Origin: Paenibacillus sanguinis 2301083 = DSM 16941
GTDB taxonomy: Bacteria > Bacillota > Bacilli > Paenibacillales > Paenibacillaceae
Assembly: GCF_000374825.1 (NCBI RefSeq)
Contig: NZ_KB895382.1
Coordinates: forward strand, 1-64,000
DNA: 64,000 bases
Direction of reading: 5' to 3'
Shown here piece after piece: positions 1-8,223 of the stretch (its first letter is position 1; every line of letters starts with the position of its first letter). The notes beneath the pieces were generated by a model. It did not search any database and was not told where the DNA came from. It was given only the letters and a program-made list of their open reading frames with translations. The position numbers were made by a program, and so were the translations under genes.

Positions 1-258
1 CAACTTAACACGTATCGCATGAAGGCCAGCATGAGCCGCAAAGGCAACTGTTATGATAATGCTTGTATAGAGTCTTTTCATAGCATTCTGAAGAAAGAGC
101 TGATTTATTGCAAGCGATTTAAGACCAAGCAACAAGCCTACGATGAAATCTACCGCTATCTTGAGTTTTTCTACAATCGCAAACGGATCCACGGTTCACT
201 AGGCTATTTATCACCGGTTCGTTTTGCTGCGCAGTTCAATAAGAGAAGAGTCGGTTAA
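1..258 (+). CDS. IS3-family transposase OrfB, C-terminal fragment
   Basis: The reading frame is open at the left edge (the first codons read QLNTYR before the Met at 19), so this is the last 85 or so residues of a longer transposase. It contains the end of the DDE integrase core: the SRKGNCYDNA block and the E of the ESFHS motif, followed by the FYNRKRIHGSLGYLSP signature of IS150/IS3 OrfB proteins. The enzyme joins element ends to target DNA, usually as an OrfAB frameshift fusion. Whether the upstream part is intact cannot be seen. The stop at 256-258 is followed directly by the element's terminal sequence. Confidence 0.9.
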   Translation, partial: QLNTYRMKASMSRKGNCYDNACIESFHSILKKELIYCKRFKTKQQAYDEIYRYLEFFYNRKRIHGSLGYLSPVRFAAQFNKRRVG

Positions 259-287
259 AGAGTGTCCACTTTCTTGACAGAGGTCCA
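1..287 (+). mobile_element. IS3-family insertion sequence, right end
   Basis: The transposase tail is followed by a typical IS3-group terminal inverted repeat at about 263-287 (TGTCCACTTTCTTGACAG, then AGGTCCA). Immediately outside it begins the 180-bp intergenic repeat at 295, which continues a TTCCTC motif also present beside the second repeat copy near 15070. The element therefore probably inserted at the edge of that repeat. The left end lies outside the window. Confidence 0.75.
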
Positions 288-294
288 TTCCTCA

Positions 295-475
295 TGCTAA
301 TCATTATAAAATGGCCGATTTTTAGGAAAAAGCCCAAAATTAACATGAGAATTTCCTGTTATATGTGCTATTTGGTGAAATACGGGCGAATTAGCATGAG
401 GATTTCCTGTTAGAGGTATATTCGTTTTTGATTTGCTTCCGAATGGATCATGTCAACCTCTGGTTTTTGTTTTAA
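295..475. repeat. Dispersed 180-bp intergenic repeat, copy 1
   Basis: This stretch is nearly identical to the reverse complement of 14888-15067, with roughly 15 scattered differences. It contains internal repeats of a GAGGATTTCCTGTTA-like motif (around 350 and 400) and ends in an AACCTCTGGTTTTTG block. It has no convincing reading frame. It lies between the IS and dnaI and would separate dnaI from its usual upstream partner. Confidence 0.85.
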
Positions 476-518
476 TTCAAATCTAGTGATAAAAAGATGG
501 ATAAGAAGGTGAACTGCC

Positions 519-1472
519 ATGGATTCACTCGGAGAGTTGCTGACGCAAATGAAAAACCCGCAGCTTAAGCAACGACAGGAGGAGCTTGCTGCTCGGCTGC
601 TGAACGATCCGCTGGTAATGGAGTTGCAGAGTCAGCACCCGGAACTGGACCAAAAAACGTTGACGCGTGGAATGGCCAAGCTGTATCAATATGTGAAGGA
701 CAGTAATCATTGTGCCAACTGCCCCGGTCTGGACCGTTGCCCTAATGATTTCTCAGGTCACTTCACCAGGGTTACAGTCGAACAGCTAGGAGAAACCTCG
801 CAATTGGTGGATCGTCAGGTGCCGTGCCCCAAGCAATTGCAATATGAGCGGGAGCTTGCGGTCAAGAAGCGGATTCATAGCTTCTATGTAGATGAGCGGG
901 CGTTGGAGCAAGGCTATGATGATGTGGAGATCATGGCGAAGGATGCGATTCGGGCGCCTGCGGTGAATCAAGTGTTTGGTTACATTGATGGGACGAAGGA
1001 GCAGGGGTTGACGGCCAAGGGATTATACCTGGAGGGAGCTTTTGGCACAGGCAAAACTTTTCTCATGTGTTATATGCTCCATGAATTAGCGAAGGAAGGT
1101 CACTCCGGCGCCATTGTGTATATGCCGGAATTTGTGGAAGAACTGAAATCAATGATGCAGGATAGCGAGAAGCTGCGCGAGACGGTGGAGACGATGAAGC
1201 AGGTGGACCTCCTGATCTTCGACGATATCGGGGCAGAAAACCTGAATCCATGGGTGCGGGATCATATCCTGGGGTCGATCCTGAATTACCGTATGAACCG
1301 CAAACCTACCTTCTACACCTCTAATTATTCCCTGAGTGCCTTGGAGAAGCATTTGAGCTTTACGAGCAAGGACGGAGAAGAGCGTCATAAAGGCCAGCGT
1401 CTAATGGACCGGATTGCGCCGTTCGTCGATGTCATACAAGTAAAGGGTGCAAATAAACGCGGACAGGGCTGA
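519..1472 (+). CDS. dnaI: Primosomal protein DnaI (helicase loader)
   Basis: DnaI loads the replicative helicase DnaC onto DNA at the origin and at restarted forks, in the cytoplasm. The 317 residues match the family length of about 310. The N-terminal helicase-binding part has zinc ligand candidates C65, C68, H81 and C103, spaced as in Bacillus DnaI. The C-terminal AAA+ part has Walker A GAFGTGKT at 173-180 and Walker B LLIFDDIG at 231-238. In Bacillus dnaI follows dnaB; here the upstream neighbours are an IS end and a repeat, so the usual operon is broken or dnaB lies beyond the edge. The start is ATG 519 with an AGAAGGTGA-type site upstream. Confidence 0.93.
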   Translation: MDSLGELLTQMKNPQLKQRQEELAARLLNDPLVMELQSQHPELDQKTLTRGMAKLYQYVKDSNHCANCPGLDRCPNDFSGHFTRVTVEQLGETSQLVDRQVPCPKQLQYERELAVKKRIHSFYVDERALEQGYDDVEIMAKDAIRAPAVNQVFGYIDGTKEQGLTAKGLYLEGAFGTGKTFLMCYMLHELAKEGHSGAIVYMPEFVEELKSMMQDSEKLRETVETMKQVDLLIFDDIGAENLNPWVRDHILGSILNYRMNRKPTFYTSNYSLSALEKHLSFTSKDGEERHKGQRLMDRIAPFVDVIQVKGANKRGQG

Positions 1473-1534
1473 TTATGGCCCTGTGTAGCCTGTGTAGCCT
1501 TGGATACCCTAAGCCCTCGTCAAACATAATCAAG

Positions 1535-1570
1535 AAGCCCCGTTCCCCTCTGGTGAGGGAAGCGGGGCTT
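1535..1570. terminator. Bidirectional hairpin after dnaI
   Basis: AAGCCCCG-TTCCC pairs with GGGA-A-CGGGGCTT across a short loop. There is no long T run on either side, but the stem is GC-rich. It sits between dnaI and the convergent small gene at 1611-1766, so it may serve both. Confidence 0.6.
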
Positions 1571-1610
1571 GCTAAGTTGATTTGCTGGGAGTGGATGATT
1601 TCCAAGCACA

Positions 1611-1766
1611 CTAGCTGCCGAGGAATTTGATGATGACCATGCCGAAGAAAATGATGCTCATCAGCGTGAACATGCCAAAGAAACCGTTCATCAAATCAAA
1701 AAAATCATTGCGGGGTTCTTCGTTGATATGTTGACGCGGGTCGTTTGTCTGTATCTTGGCATCCAT
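1611..1766 (-). CDS. Small YqzM-like membrane protein (51 aa)
   Basis: This 51-residue frame starts at ATG 1766 behind a strong GAGGAGGC ribosome site and ends at TAG 1611. The first 20 residues are polar (DPRQHINEEPRND). The rest is one hydrophobic segment that ends in a VIIKFLGS tail. That layout and tail resemble the YqzM family of small Firmicutes membrane proteins, whose function is unknown. It is convergent with dnaI and shares the hairpin at 1535-1570. The family assignment is from memory of the motif; the gene itself is well supported by its ribosome site and composition. Confidence 0.7.
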   Translation of the reverse strand: MDAKIQTNDPRQHINEEPRNDFFDLMNGFFGMFTLMSIIFFGMVIIKFLGS

Positions 1767-1923
1767 GGCGATAGGCCTCCTCAAAATAAAGATTATATAT
1801 TTTGAAAAACATCAATGATGCATGTCATAGACAAAGCCGTTTTTGGTTAATATTAGTATAACCAAAGCCCCTTCCATTTGTAAAGAAGGCTTGCTCACGC
1901 ACTTTCTTTTTTTTAGTGGGTTG

Positions 1924-1932
1924 TGGTATAAT
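1924..1932 (+). promoter_or_regulatory. Extended -10 promoter for trxA
   Basis: TGGTATAAT is a perfect extended -10 element 120 bases before the trxA start. No good -35 is visible, as is common for extended -10 promoters. The transcript would carry a leader of about 110 bases in which I see no clear riboswitch. Confidence 0.55.
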
Positions 1933-2052
1933 GACTTGGCAGTCCCCTCGTGGTCTGCTCATATTTACTATCTCGTAAAAAACATGAGTTGTTCGTGGTC
2001 CTTGCTGGCATTGCCTTCAGGCCCTGGGCACAAACATAAGGAGGAATTGGTT

Positions 2053-2370
2053 ATGGCCATCGTAAATGTAACCGATCAGTCTTTTAATAATGAGCTTGAA
2101 GGGCAAGCACCCGTTCTTGTCGACTTCTGGGCTCCGTGGTGTGGTCCTTGTAAAATGATCGCTCCGATTTTGGAAGAACTGTCAGGTGAAGTGGGAGATG
2201 CGGTGAAGATCGCTAAGTTGAATGTCGACGATAACCCGGAAACGGCTTCTCGTTTTGGTGTTATGAGTATTCCTACATTGATTCTGTTCAAGGATGGTCA
2301 ACCGGTCGATAAGATCGTCGGCTTAAATTCCAAGGACACGCTGAAGAACCTGATTGCTAAACATCAATAA
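2053..2370 (+). CDS. trxA: Thioredoxin
   Basis: This 105-residue cytoplasmic thiol-disulfide reductant has the active site WCGPC at residues 29-33 and the cis-proline loop SIPTLILF. Full length for the family. The open frame runs further upstream, but ATG 2053 is preceded by AAGGAGGAATTGGTT and gives the canonical MAIVNVTDQSF start, so the longer frame is rejected. An extended -10 promoter and a downstream terminator make it a single-gene unit. Neighbouring uvrC is consistent with the trxA-uvrC order of Bacilli. Confidence 0.95.
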   Translation: MAIVNVTDQSFNNELEGQAPVLVDFWAPWCGPCKMIAPILEELSGEVGDAVKIAKLNVDDNPETASRFGVMSIPTLILFKDGQPVDKIVGLNSKDTLKNLIAKHQ

Positions 2371-2407
2371 GTCAGGCTATCAGGCACATTGTCTGGTGCC
2401 TTGGATG

Positions 2408-2435
2408 ACGCCTCCGGATGGACCGGGGGCGTTTT
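2408..2435 (+). terminator. Rho-independent terminator after trxA
   Basis: A 10-bp stem (ACGCCTCCGG pairing with CCGGGGGCGT) encloses the loop ATGGA and is followed by TTTT. Confidence 0.85.
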
Positions 2436-2481
2436 CTGTGTTAATTTATCGTAATAAGCAGAGGAGAAAGGAGGGGAAGGC

Positions 2482-4482
2482 ATGGATTCCTTTACAAGTG
2501 AAGCGCTGGAACAGGATAAGGCGATGGAAGCGATTCGTCATAAGCTGGCGTTGCTGCCTGACTTGCCAGGTTGTTATTTAATGAAGAACAAGGATGGCTT
2601 GATTATTTATGTAGGTAAAGCCAAGGTTTTAAAAAACCGGGTCCGCTCTTATTTTACCGGCAGCCATAATGGCAAGACGCAGCGGCTTGTCTCCGAAATC
2701 CGCGATTTTGAATATATCGTGACCGGCAGCAATATGGAAGCACTTATTCTGGAATGTAATCTGATCAAGAAACATCATCCACGGTTTAACGTACTGTTGA
2801 AGGATGATAAGACCTTTCCATACATTAAAATTACGAATGAACGACATCCCCGGTTGGAAGTAACGCGGCGGGTGCTTAAAGATAAAGCAAAATATTTTGG
2901 CCCTTATCCTAATGCCTATGCTGCTCAGCAGACCAAGAAGCTGCTGGACCGTATGTATCCGCTTCGCAAATGCAACGTAATGCCCAAGGAGGTTTGCCTG
3001 TATTACCATATTGGGCAATGCCTGGCGCCCTGTGTTCAAGAGGTAACGCAGGAGACCTATGATTCCATGATCCAGGAGATCGTGTCATTCCTGAGCGGTG
3101 GACATGAGGAGATCAAGCGGGAGCTGCAGCGCAAGATGCATGAGGCGGCCGAGGAACTGCAATTTGAGCGGGCCAAGGAACTGCGTGACCAGATTATCAA
3201 TATCGATGCCCTGATGGAGAAGCAGAAGATTACGATGAACGATGCCAAGGACCGCGATGTGTTCGGCTACGCGGTGGACAAGGGCTGGATGTGTGTGCAG
3301 ATCCTGTACATGCGTCAAGGGAAAATGATCGAGCGCCACGCGTCGGTCTTTCCGTTCTACGGGGATGCTTACGGCGATTTCCTGTCTTATGTCACGCAGT
3401 ATTACAGCGAGAATCCGGCGCTGCCCCAAGAGATTTTGCTGCCGGAGATGAAGGAGTCTGTTGATACGGCGGACGCTGGTACGTTGCAAGCCGAAGGAGC
3501 AGAGGTTGAAGCGAATTCCTCTGCCGATAGGGTGGAGCAAGAAGATACTGTAGCGGAGGCAGCTCTTGACGCGGATAGAGAAGAGGGTACTGGCGGAGAG
3601 AACTTCACGCTGGATTCGACTTCCGGAGCGGCTGCCCTACAGCAGTGGCTTGGCGTGAAGACGCTGGTTCCACAGCGCGGACTGAAGCGGCAAATGATTA
3701 CAATGGCCACGGAGAATGCCCGAGTGTCATTGGACGAGAAATTTCGCCTCATTGAACGGGATGAAGAGCGGACCTCCAAGGCAGCCGAGAATTTGGGCAA
3801 GGCTATTGGCTTGGAGAAGGTTACGCGAATTGAAGCATTTGATAACTCCAATATCCAAGGAACTAATCCCGTATCGGCGATGGTGGTCTTCATCGACGGC
3901 AAGCCGGCTAAGAAGGAGTATCGCAAATACAAGGTCAAGACCGTGGAAGGCCCGGATGATTATGAAACGATGCGTGAGGTGATTCGCCGCCGTTACGAGC
4001 GGGTGCTGAAGGAGGACTTGCCCCGTCCCGATCTGATTGTCGTCGATGGCGGGAAGGGACAAATATCGGCCGCCAGCGATGTGCTGGAGAACGAGCTGGG
4101 CCTTGATATTCCAGTGTGCGGCCTGGTCAAGGACGCGAAGCACAAAACGGCGCAACTCATGGCTTATGATCCGCCGGAGCCGGTCCACCTGCCTCGTGAC
4201 AGTCAGGAATTTTATCTTCTGCAACGCATACAGGATGAGGTGCATCGCTTCGCGATTACGTTCCATCGTGAGCAACGCGCCAAGTCGATGGTCACCTCGC
4301 AACTGGATGCCATTCCCGGAATCGGGGAGAAGCGCCGCAAGGCGCTATTAAAGCATTTTGGTTCACTCAAAAAAATAAAAGAGGCCTCCGTCGAAGACTT
4401 CCGGCCTCTTTCTATAGGGGATAAGCTGGCTCGCGAGATTATAAATGCCCTTCGGGACGAGGAGCCACCGGAGGAGTCATAA
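2482..4482 (+). CDS. uvrC: Excinuclease ABC subunit C
   Basis: UvrC makes both incisions in nucleotide excision repair with UvrA and UvrB. The GIY-YIG nuclease domain is at about residues 24-110 (LPGCYLM, IYVGKA), then the UVR helix (RAKELRDQI, about 230), the RNase H-like second nuclease domain in the C-terminal half, and tandem helix-hairpin-helix motifs at the end ([13 protein letters not shown]). At 666 residues it is some 70 longer than usual. The excess is an acidic, Ala/Glu-rich, low-complexity insert at about residues 320-390 that separates the two nuclease halves. The start is ATG 2482 after AGGAGAAAGGAGGGG. Confidence 0.95.
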   Translation: MDSFTSEALEQDKAMEAIRHKLALLPDLPGCYLMKNKDGLIIYVGKAKVLKNRVRSYFTGSHNGKTQRLVSEIRDFEYIVTGSNMEALILECNLIKKHHPRFNVLLKDDKTFPYIKITNERHPRLEVTRRVLKDKAKYFGPYPNAYAAQQTKKLLDRMYPLRKCNVMPKEVCLYYHIGQCLAPCVQEVTQETYDSMIQEIVSFLSGGHEEIKRELQRKMHEAAEELQFERAKELRDQIINIDALMEKQKITMNDAKDRDVFGYAVDKGWMCVQILYMRQGKMIERHASVFPFYGDAYGDFLSYVTQYYSENPALPQEILLPEMKESVDTADAGTLQAEGAEVEANSSADRVEQEDTVAEAALDADREEGTGGENFTLDSTSGAAALQQWLGVKTLVPQRGLKRQMITMATENARVSLDEKFRLIERDEERTSKAAENLGKAIGLEKVTRIEAFDNSNIQGTNPVSAMVVFIDGKPAKKEYRKYKVKTVEGPDDYETMREVIRRRYERVLKEDLPRPDLIVVDGGKGQISAASDVLENELGLDIPVCGLVKDAKHKTAQLMAYDPPEPVHLPRDSQEFYLLQRIQDEVHRFAITFHREQRAKSMVTSQLDAIPGIGEKRRKALLKHFGSLKKIKEASVEDFRPLSIGDKLAREIINALRDEEPPEES

Positions 4483-4493
4483 AGTTAAGTTTA

Positions 4494-5654
4494 TCAAGCC
4501 GTATTTGCCTTTCTAAAAGGCCTGCAAAATGCCCGGATATCCTCTGCCATAAGCTCTGGTTCTTCCATTGCCGTAAAATGCCCGCCGCGTGGTATTGTGG
4601 TTATTGAAGCAATATTAAAGTTCTGCTCTACCCATTTTATTGGTGGCTGCATGATATCAGCAGCGAAAAGAGCAAGTCTGGTTGGTACCGATATATTCCC
4701 AATTGGCGGCAGCGAGTGGGTATTTTCATAGTAAATTGCCGTCGATGTTGCGATAGAATTTGTTACCCAATAGATCATGATATTTGTAAGTAGCTCATCT
4801 TTACTGAATTTGTTTAGAGGATCCCCGTTGCAATCGCTCCATGTCCTGAATTTTTCCAGAATCCAGGCGGCTAGACCAACTGGAGAATCGGCAAGCCCAT
4901 ATGCAAGCGTATTTGGCTTTGTGGATTGGATTGACATATAAGCTCCCTCATTGGCCATCCAATTTTGGGAGCTTTGTCTATATTCAAGCTCTTCTGCTGT
5001 AAGATGATTTACATCTTTTACTTGCAACAAGTCGCGGACAATACCGACATCTGTCAGGTGTATGCCATATAACAGTTCCGGGTGGCTTGCTGCCAGATAT
5101 CTGGTGACTCCGGAGCCAATGTCACCGCCAGCGCCGACGAATCTTGCATATCCGAGTACCTCGGTCATCAATTTGGCCCAGAGTTCGGATATAATGAAGT
5201 TATTTACACCGCCATGATCAGGCATATCTGAGAACCCAAAGCCGGGCAGAGACGGAATAATGACATCGAAAGCATCCTCTGGGCTGCCGCCATGGTTTGC
5301 CGGGTCGGTAAGCAAAGGAATTAGCTTTAGGTATCGCATATAACTATCCGGCCATCCGTGGGTAAGGATAATAGGCAAAGGCCGAGGGCCCTTGCCATAC
5401 TCGTGAATAAAATGCACCCGAGTTCCGTCAATATTGGTTCGGAATTGGGAGAATTGGTTCAATTTTGCTTCTTGTGCGCGCCAATCAAAGTGTTCACGCC
5501 AGTAAGAAACGAGTGATTGCAGCCAGGCTTGATCAGTACCTCGCTCCCAATCAACAGGAGTTAGGTTCTCCGGCCATCGCACATGTGCAAGTCGGTATTT
5601 TAAATCATCAAGAGCTTCTTGGGTTACTTTAATCTCGAAACGTTCAATGGGCAT
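4494..5654 (-). CDS. Epoxide hydrolase family alpha/beta-hydrolase
   Basis: The N-terminal EHN domain (residues 1-110, starting PIERFEIKVTQEALDDLKYR) is typical of microsomal-type epoxide hydrolases, which open epoxides to diols through an ester intermediate. The oxyanion motif HGWPDS is at 99-104, the likely nucleophile is D178 in GGDIGS, and the catalytic histidine is H359 in RGGHFTAMEEP. No signal peptide, so cytoplasmic. The start has AAAGGAGCAGAACT upstream. It is a single gene convergent with uvrC, only 11 bases apart. The natural substrate is unknown. Confidence 0.88.
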   Translation of the reverse strand: MPIERFEIKVTQEALDDLKYRLAHVRWPENLTPVDWERGTDQAWLQSLVSYWREHFDWRAQEAKLNQFSQFRTNIDGTRVHFIHEYGKGPRPLPIILTHGWPDSYMRYLKLIPLLTDPANHGGSPEDAFDVIIPSLPGFGFSDMPDHGGVNNFIISELWAKLMTEVLGYARFVGAGGDIGSGVTRYLAASHPELLYGIHLTDVGIVRDLLQVKDVNHLTAEELEYRQSSQNWMANEGAYMSIQSTKPNTLAYGLADSPVGLAAWILEKFRTWSDCNGDPLNKFSKDELLTNIMIYWVTNSIATSTAIYYENTHSLPPIGNISVPTRLALFAADIMQPPIKWVEQNFNIASITTIPRGGHFTAMEEPELMAEDIRAFCRPFRKANTA

Positions 5655-5749
5655 AGTTCTGCTCCTTTATCTAGTTTGTCAGCGAGGCTAAGAAACTATT
5701 GTGCCCGGGATAACTGGGGGCTAATTGTGCCGGCGTGCAATCTACTTGC

Positions 5750-7465
5750 TTACGGGGCTTCCAGCAGCTCCTCTTTTTGTTGCCTAGGCGGTTCCTTACG
5801 CTCCCTGCCTGGCGGGTTGAAGACATAAATGATATAAGCCACGATAGCCGGCAGAGCAATATAGAATACGCCAGCAGCGATATTCAGCGCTCCCCCCATA
5901 AACATCAAGTTCAGCGCCATCAGAATACTGTCGAAGATGACGTGGGAGAACACGGCGGCGGCGAAGCCGTAACGCAGGAAGACGAAGCTGAACAACAATC
6001 CAATGATGGTCAGTTCGATCGGTCTTGAAAAGACCGGATAGATCGGATACAACGTATGTCCCAGCGCCCAGATTAGCGTGGATAGCAAGCAGGCCACAAG
6101 GGTGCTGCGGAACATCTTCTTCAGCATCGGGATTCCAAACAACCGGTAGACGGCTTCTTCTCCGATCCCTGCCACCCAGGCCAAGAGCGGGAACAAGAGC
6201 GGATACACCATATTGTAAGGCGACTGGGTCGAATCGCTTGTCGACCAGGTGCCAATGGTCTTCTCCAGGATGAGGAAGATAATCGATTGTACGCCCAGCA
6301 GAATCAGGGCCCAGGCATAGCCATCGGTCATCGAGGCAAGCACATGACGTCCATATCCTGCTTCGCCCGCGCGCGGCCACGGATTCATTCCTTGCTGGCG
6401 CCATAATCCATCTCCGCCCACCAGTGAGAAGTAGAGGGCTACGGACATGCATAGGGTCGACACACTTTGGAAGACCAGCATGAAGACCAGCATAAACGGC
6501 TCGGAGCTTTCCTTCTCAAAAATAGGCAGCATGTTGAAAGCACCTATCATAGATAATACGAAATAAAGCGAGGTCAGGAAAATACCGCGTTTGAATGAAG
6601 TATGTCGTCTTGTTAGGACGCTATACACGATGGCAAGAATACCCAGGATAAAGCTCAAGAAGGAATAACCCGCAAAGGTAAGCCAAGTGGCGAGCGTCGT
6701 CTGCTTCTTTACATAACTCAAATGCTCGGCCGGAGGGGCAAAATAGCTTTCCAGCGAAGAGACGAAGCCATTTTCGTAATGGATTTGAATCTGCGCTTGG
6801 GAATCACCTACGGTATATCCATTTAAAGTATACAACAGGCCGACATCATCTTCTCCGGAAGCCAGCGTCAAATCAGCGTCAGCGAAGCCGAAGATAACCA
6901 GGTAAGGCTTGGCCATTTCCTCTTTCTCGGCCAGTGTCAAATCGCCCTCCCAGGACAACATGGTCTCGGGGGTCTCTGTCCCCAACTCCAGCATGTTCTG
7001 CTTATTCGTATTGTTGGCGGACAGAATTTCTTCAAAGGCAACAACCTGCCCGGAAGTCATATGTACATCGACGGTTAAAGCACTCAGCAGATCATCGGGC
7101 TGCTTGAAGAGAACGCGGAATACATCGTAAGGAAATTGCTGCTCATAGCTCTTCAGGTAGGAGGACAGCAGCTCCGCTTTCGTTAAATAACCCAGCAAAT
7201 TAGAACGTGATTCGTAGGTAACGAGTGCCTTATCTTTAGACTGTTCAGACAAGTCCAAATGCAGAACGGATTGCACGAAATTCGCCGCTTGTTCTTTGGC
7301 TTGCTGTTTGCTGATGATCTCTTTGGATTGCTCCATCTGCAGCTGTTCCGAATCATTCGTAGGAAGCAACTCGACGGCGATAAATACGATTAGCCCTAGC
7401 GCAGCCAACAACCAAAGGGTACGGGGCTTCGGTTTGCGACCGGCAGGTTTCATGAAGAAATTCAC
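5750..7465 (-). CDS. CPBP-family intramembrane metalloprotease
   Basis: This membrane protein of about 571 residues has one N-terminal membrane anchor, an extracytoplasmic domain of about 220 residues, and then several membrane spans. The C-terminal CPBP/Abi (Rce1-like) domain has EEAVYR at about 438-443 (numbered from 7471) and a later SHVIFD motif, both matching the conserved catalytic set. The frame opens at GTG 7471, but that codon is only 2 bases from the AAGGAG site; the second GTG at 7465 has proper spacing and is preferred. The substrate is unknown. It stands alone with divergent noncoding DNA upstream. Confidence 0.82.
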   Translation of the reverse strand: MNFFMKPAGRKPKPRTLWLLAALGLIVFIAVELLPTNDSEQLQMEQSKEIISKQQAKEQAANFVQSVLHLDLSEQSKDKALVTYESRSNLLGYLTKAELLSSYLKSYEQQFPYDVFRVLFKQPDDLLSALTVDVHMTSGQVVAFEEILSANNTNKQNMLELGTETPETMLSWEGDLTLAEKEEMAKPYLVIFGFADADLTLASGEDDVGLLYTLNGYTVGDSQAQIQIHYENGFVSSLESYFAPPAEHLSYVKKQTTLATWLTFAGYSFLSFILGILAIVYSVLTRRHTSFKRGIFLTSLYFVLSMIGAFNMLPIFEKESSEPFMLVFMLVFQSVSTLCMSVALYFSLVGGDGLWRQQGMNPWPRAGEAGYGRHVLASMTDGYAWALILLGVQSIIFLILEKTIGTWSTSDSTQSPYNMVYPLLFPLLAWVAGIGEEAVYRLFGIPMLKKMFRSTLVACLLSTLIWALGHTLYPIYPVFSRPIELTIIGLLFSFVFLRYGFAAAVFSHVIFDSILMALNLMFMGGALNIAAGVFYIALPAIVAYIIYVFNPPGRERKEPPRQQKEELLEAP

Positions 7466-7738
7466 TTGCACAGCTCCTTTTTGTTTAATAAGAGGTATGA
7501 TTTCTACCCAAGTTCATCACAGTAAAGATAACACAGGTGAAGTGAACTTCGCCAGAATATCAGGTGAAAATATGAAAAGCGGCAATAAACCCGGCAACCC
7601 TTCGTATGGCTCAGATTCAGGGGGGCGTGGATGCAGAGTTCCCGCCTTTTCGCGATTTTCCCGTCTATTTAGGCTAAATGAAGCTTTGTCCTGGCAACAA
7701 ATAAGGATTATAATCCATTTGATGAAAATGGATATGTA
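7466..7738. other. Intergenic DNA upstream of the MITE-like element
   Basis: No gene is supported here. The notable feature is a promoter-like pair reading right, TTGTCC at 7686-7691 and TATAAT at 7709-7714 with a 17-base spacer. It could drive transcription through the repeat at 7739-7906 into the riboswitch and ktrBA. Confidence 0.4.
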
Positions 7739-7906
7739 GTTCAAAAAGTCGCCTTCCCAGGACGAAGCAGTTCGAGAAGTGGATTCGACATCGAATCTTG
7801 AATTCACCCGGGACTTCCGTTGCTCACGTACCCAGTACGTACGCTGCGCTACTCAGCCCCTAGCTTCATTCAACCTTCTCGATCCTGAAAACCCGAATTT
7901 TTGAAC
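7739..7906. repeat. MITE-like element with terminal inverted repeats
   Basis: This 168-bp noncoding element begins GTTCAAAAAGTCG and ends with the complement GTTCAAAAATTCG. The inverted ends keep partial pairing for about 40 bases (AGGA and CGAGAAG blocks). Internal palindromes include GATTCG-ACAT-CGAATC and GTACGT...ACGTAC. Size, lack of coding capacity and terminal symmetry suggest a non-autonomous miniature element or a repeat-type hairpin. No target duplication was confirmed. Confidence 0.6.
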
Positions 7907-7980
7907 GCCTATTGAACGCAATTAAGTGTGTATTGAAATTGAATGAAAGCAAATAATTGAAAATAAAATGGCCGAATTTC

Positions 7981-8160
7981 GATTGAAAACGGGGGAACCG
8001 GTTTTTTGGGGTGAATTTTGCTGAATCTCGCGAGCAGAGGCTCGCGGAGGAAGCAAATAGGGCAACTGTGCATGTCCGAATCCGTCAGCTAACCTCGCAG
8101 GCCTTTGCCGCAGGAACCAAACACCGAAAGGCATTGGATTTCCAGTGCTTTTTTATTTTT
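7981..8160 (+). promoter_or_regulatory. c-di-AMP (ydaO-type) riboswitch
   Basis: The stretch before ktrB carries the conserved core of the ydaO/yuaA class: GGGGGAACCGG, GGGGTGAA, AGGGCAACTG, and the highly conserved TCCGAATCCGTCAGCTAACC, followed by CTCGCAGG. c-di-AMP binding to this class turns off potassium uptake and osmolyte genes. A terminator hairpin follows at 8131-8160 directly upstream of ktrB, so this is a transcriptional OFF switch in line with the family. Confidence 0.92.
8131..8160 (+). terminator. Riboswitch-controlled terminator
   Basis: GCATTGG pairs with CCAGTGC around ATTT and is followed by a long T tract. It is the expression platform of the c-di-AMP riboswitch. Confidence 0.85.
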
Positions 8161-8223
8161 GCATTCTATCAAGAGGTCGTCACCTTTTGATCATGCAGTT
8201 CATGACAACAATGAGGTGAGCCT

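Noticed and set aside
1843-2052. N-terminal extension of thioredoxin
   Set aside because: The extension contains the promoter and lies before a strong ribosome site at the canonical start.
3402-4302. Antisense open frames of 178 and 191 codons opposite uvrC
   Set aside because: Shadow frames in a GC-richer gene; no family motif, and uvrC is intact across the region.
4377-4413. Terminator-like hairpin (AGAGGCC ... GGCCTCT) inside uvrC
   Set aside because: It lies in conserved coding sequence about 70 bases before the stop; probably incidental.
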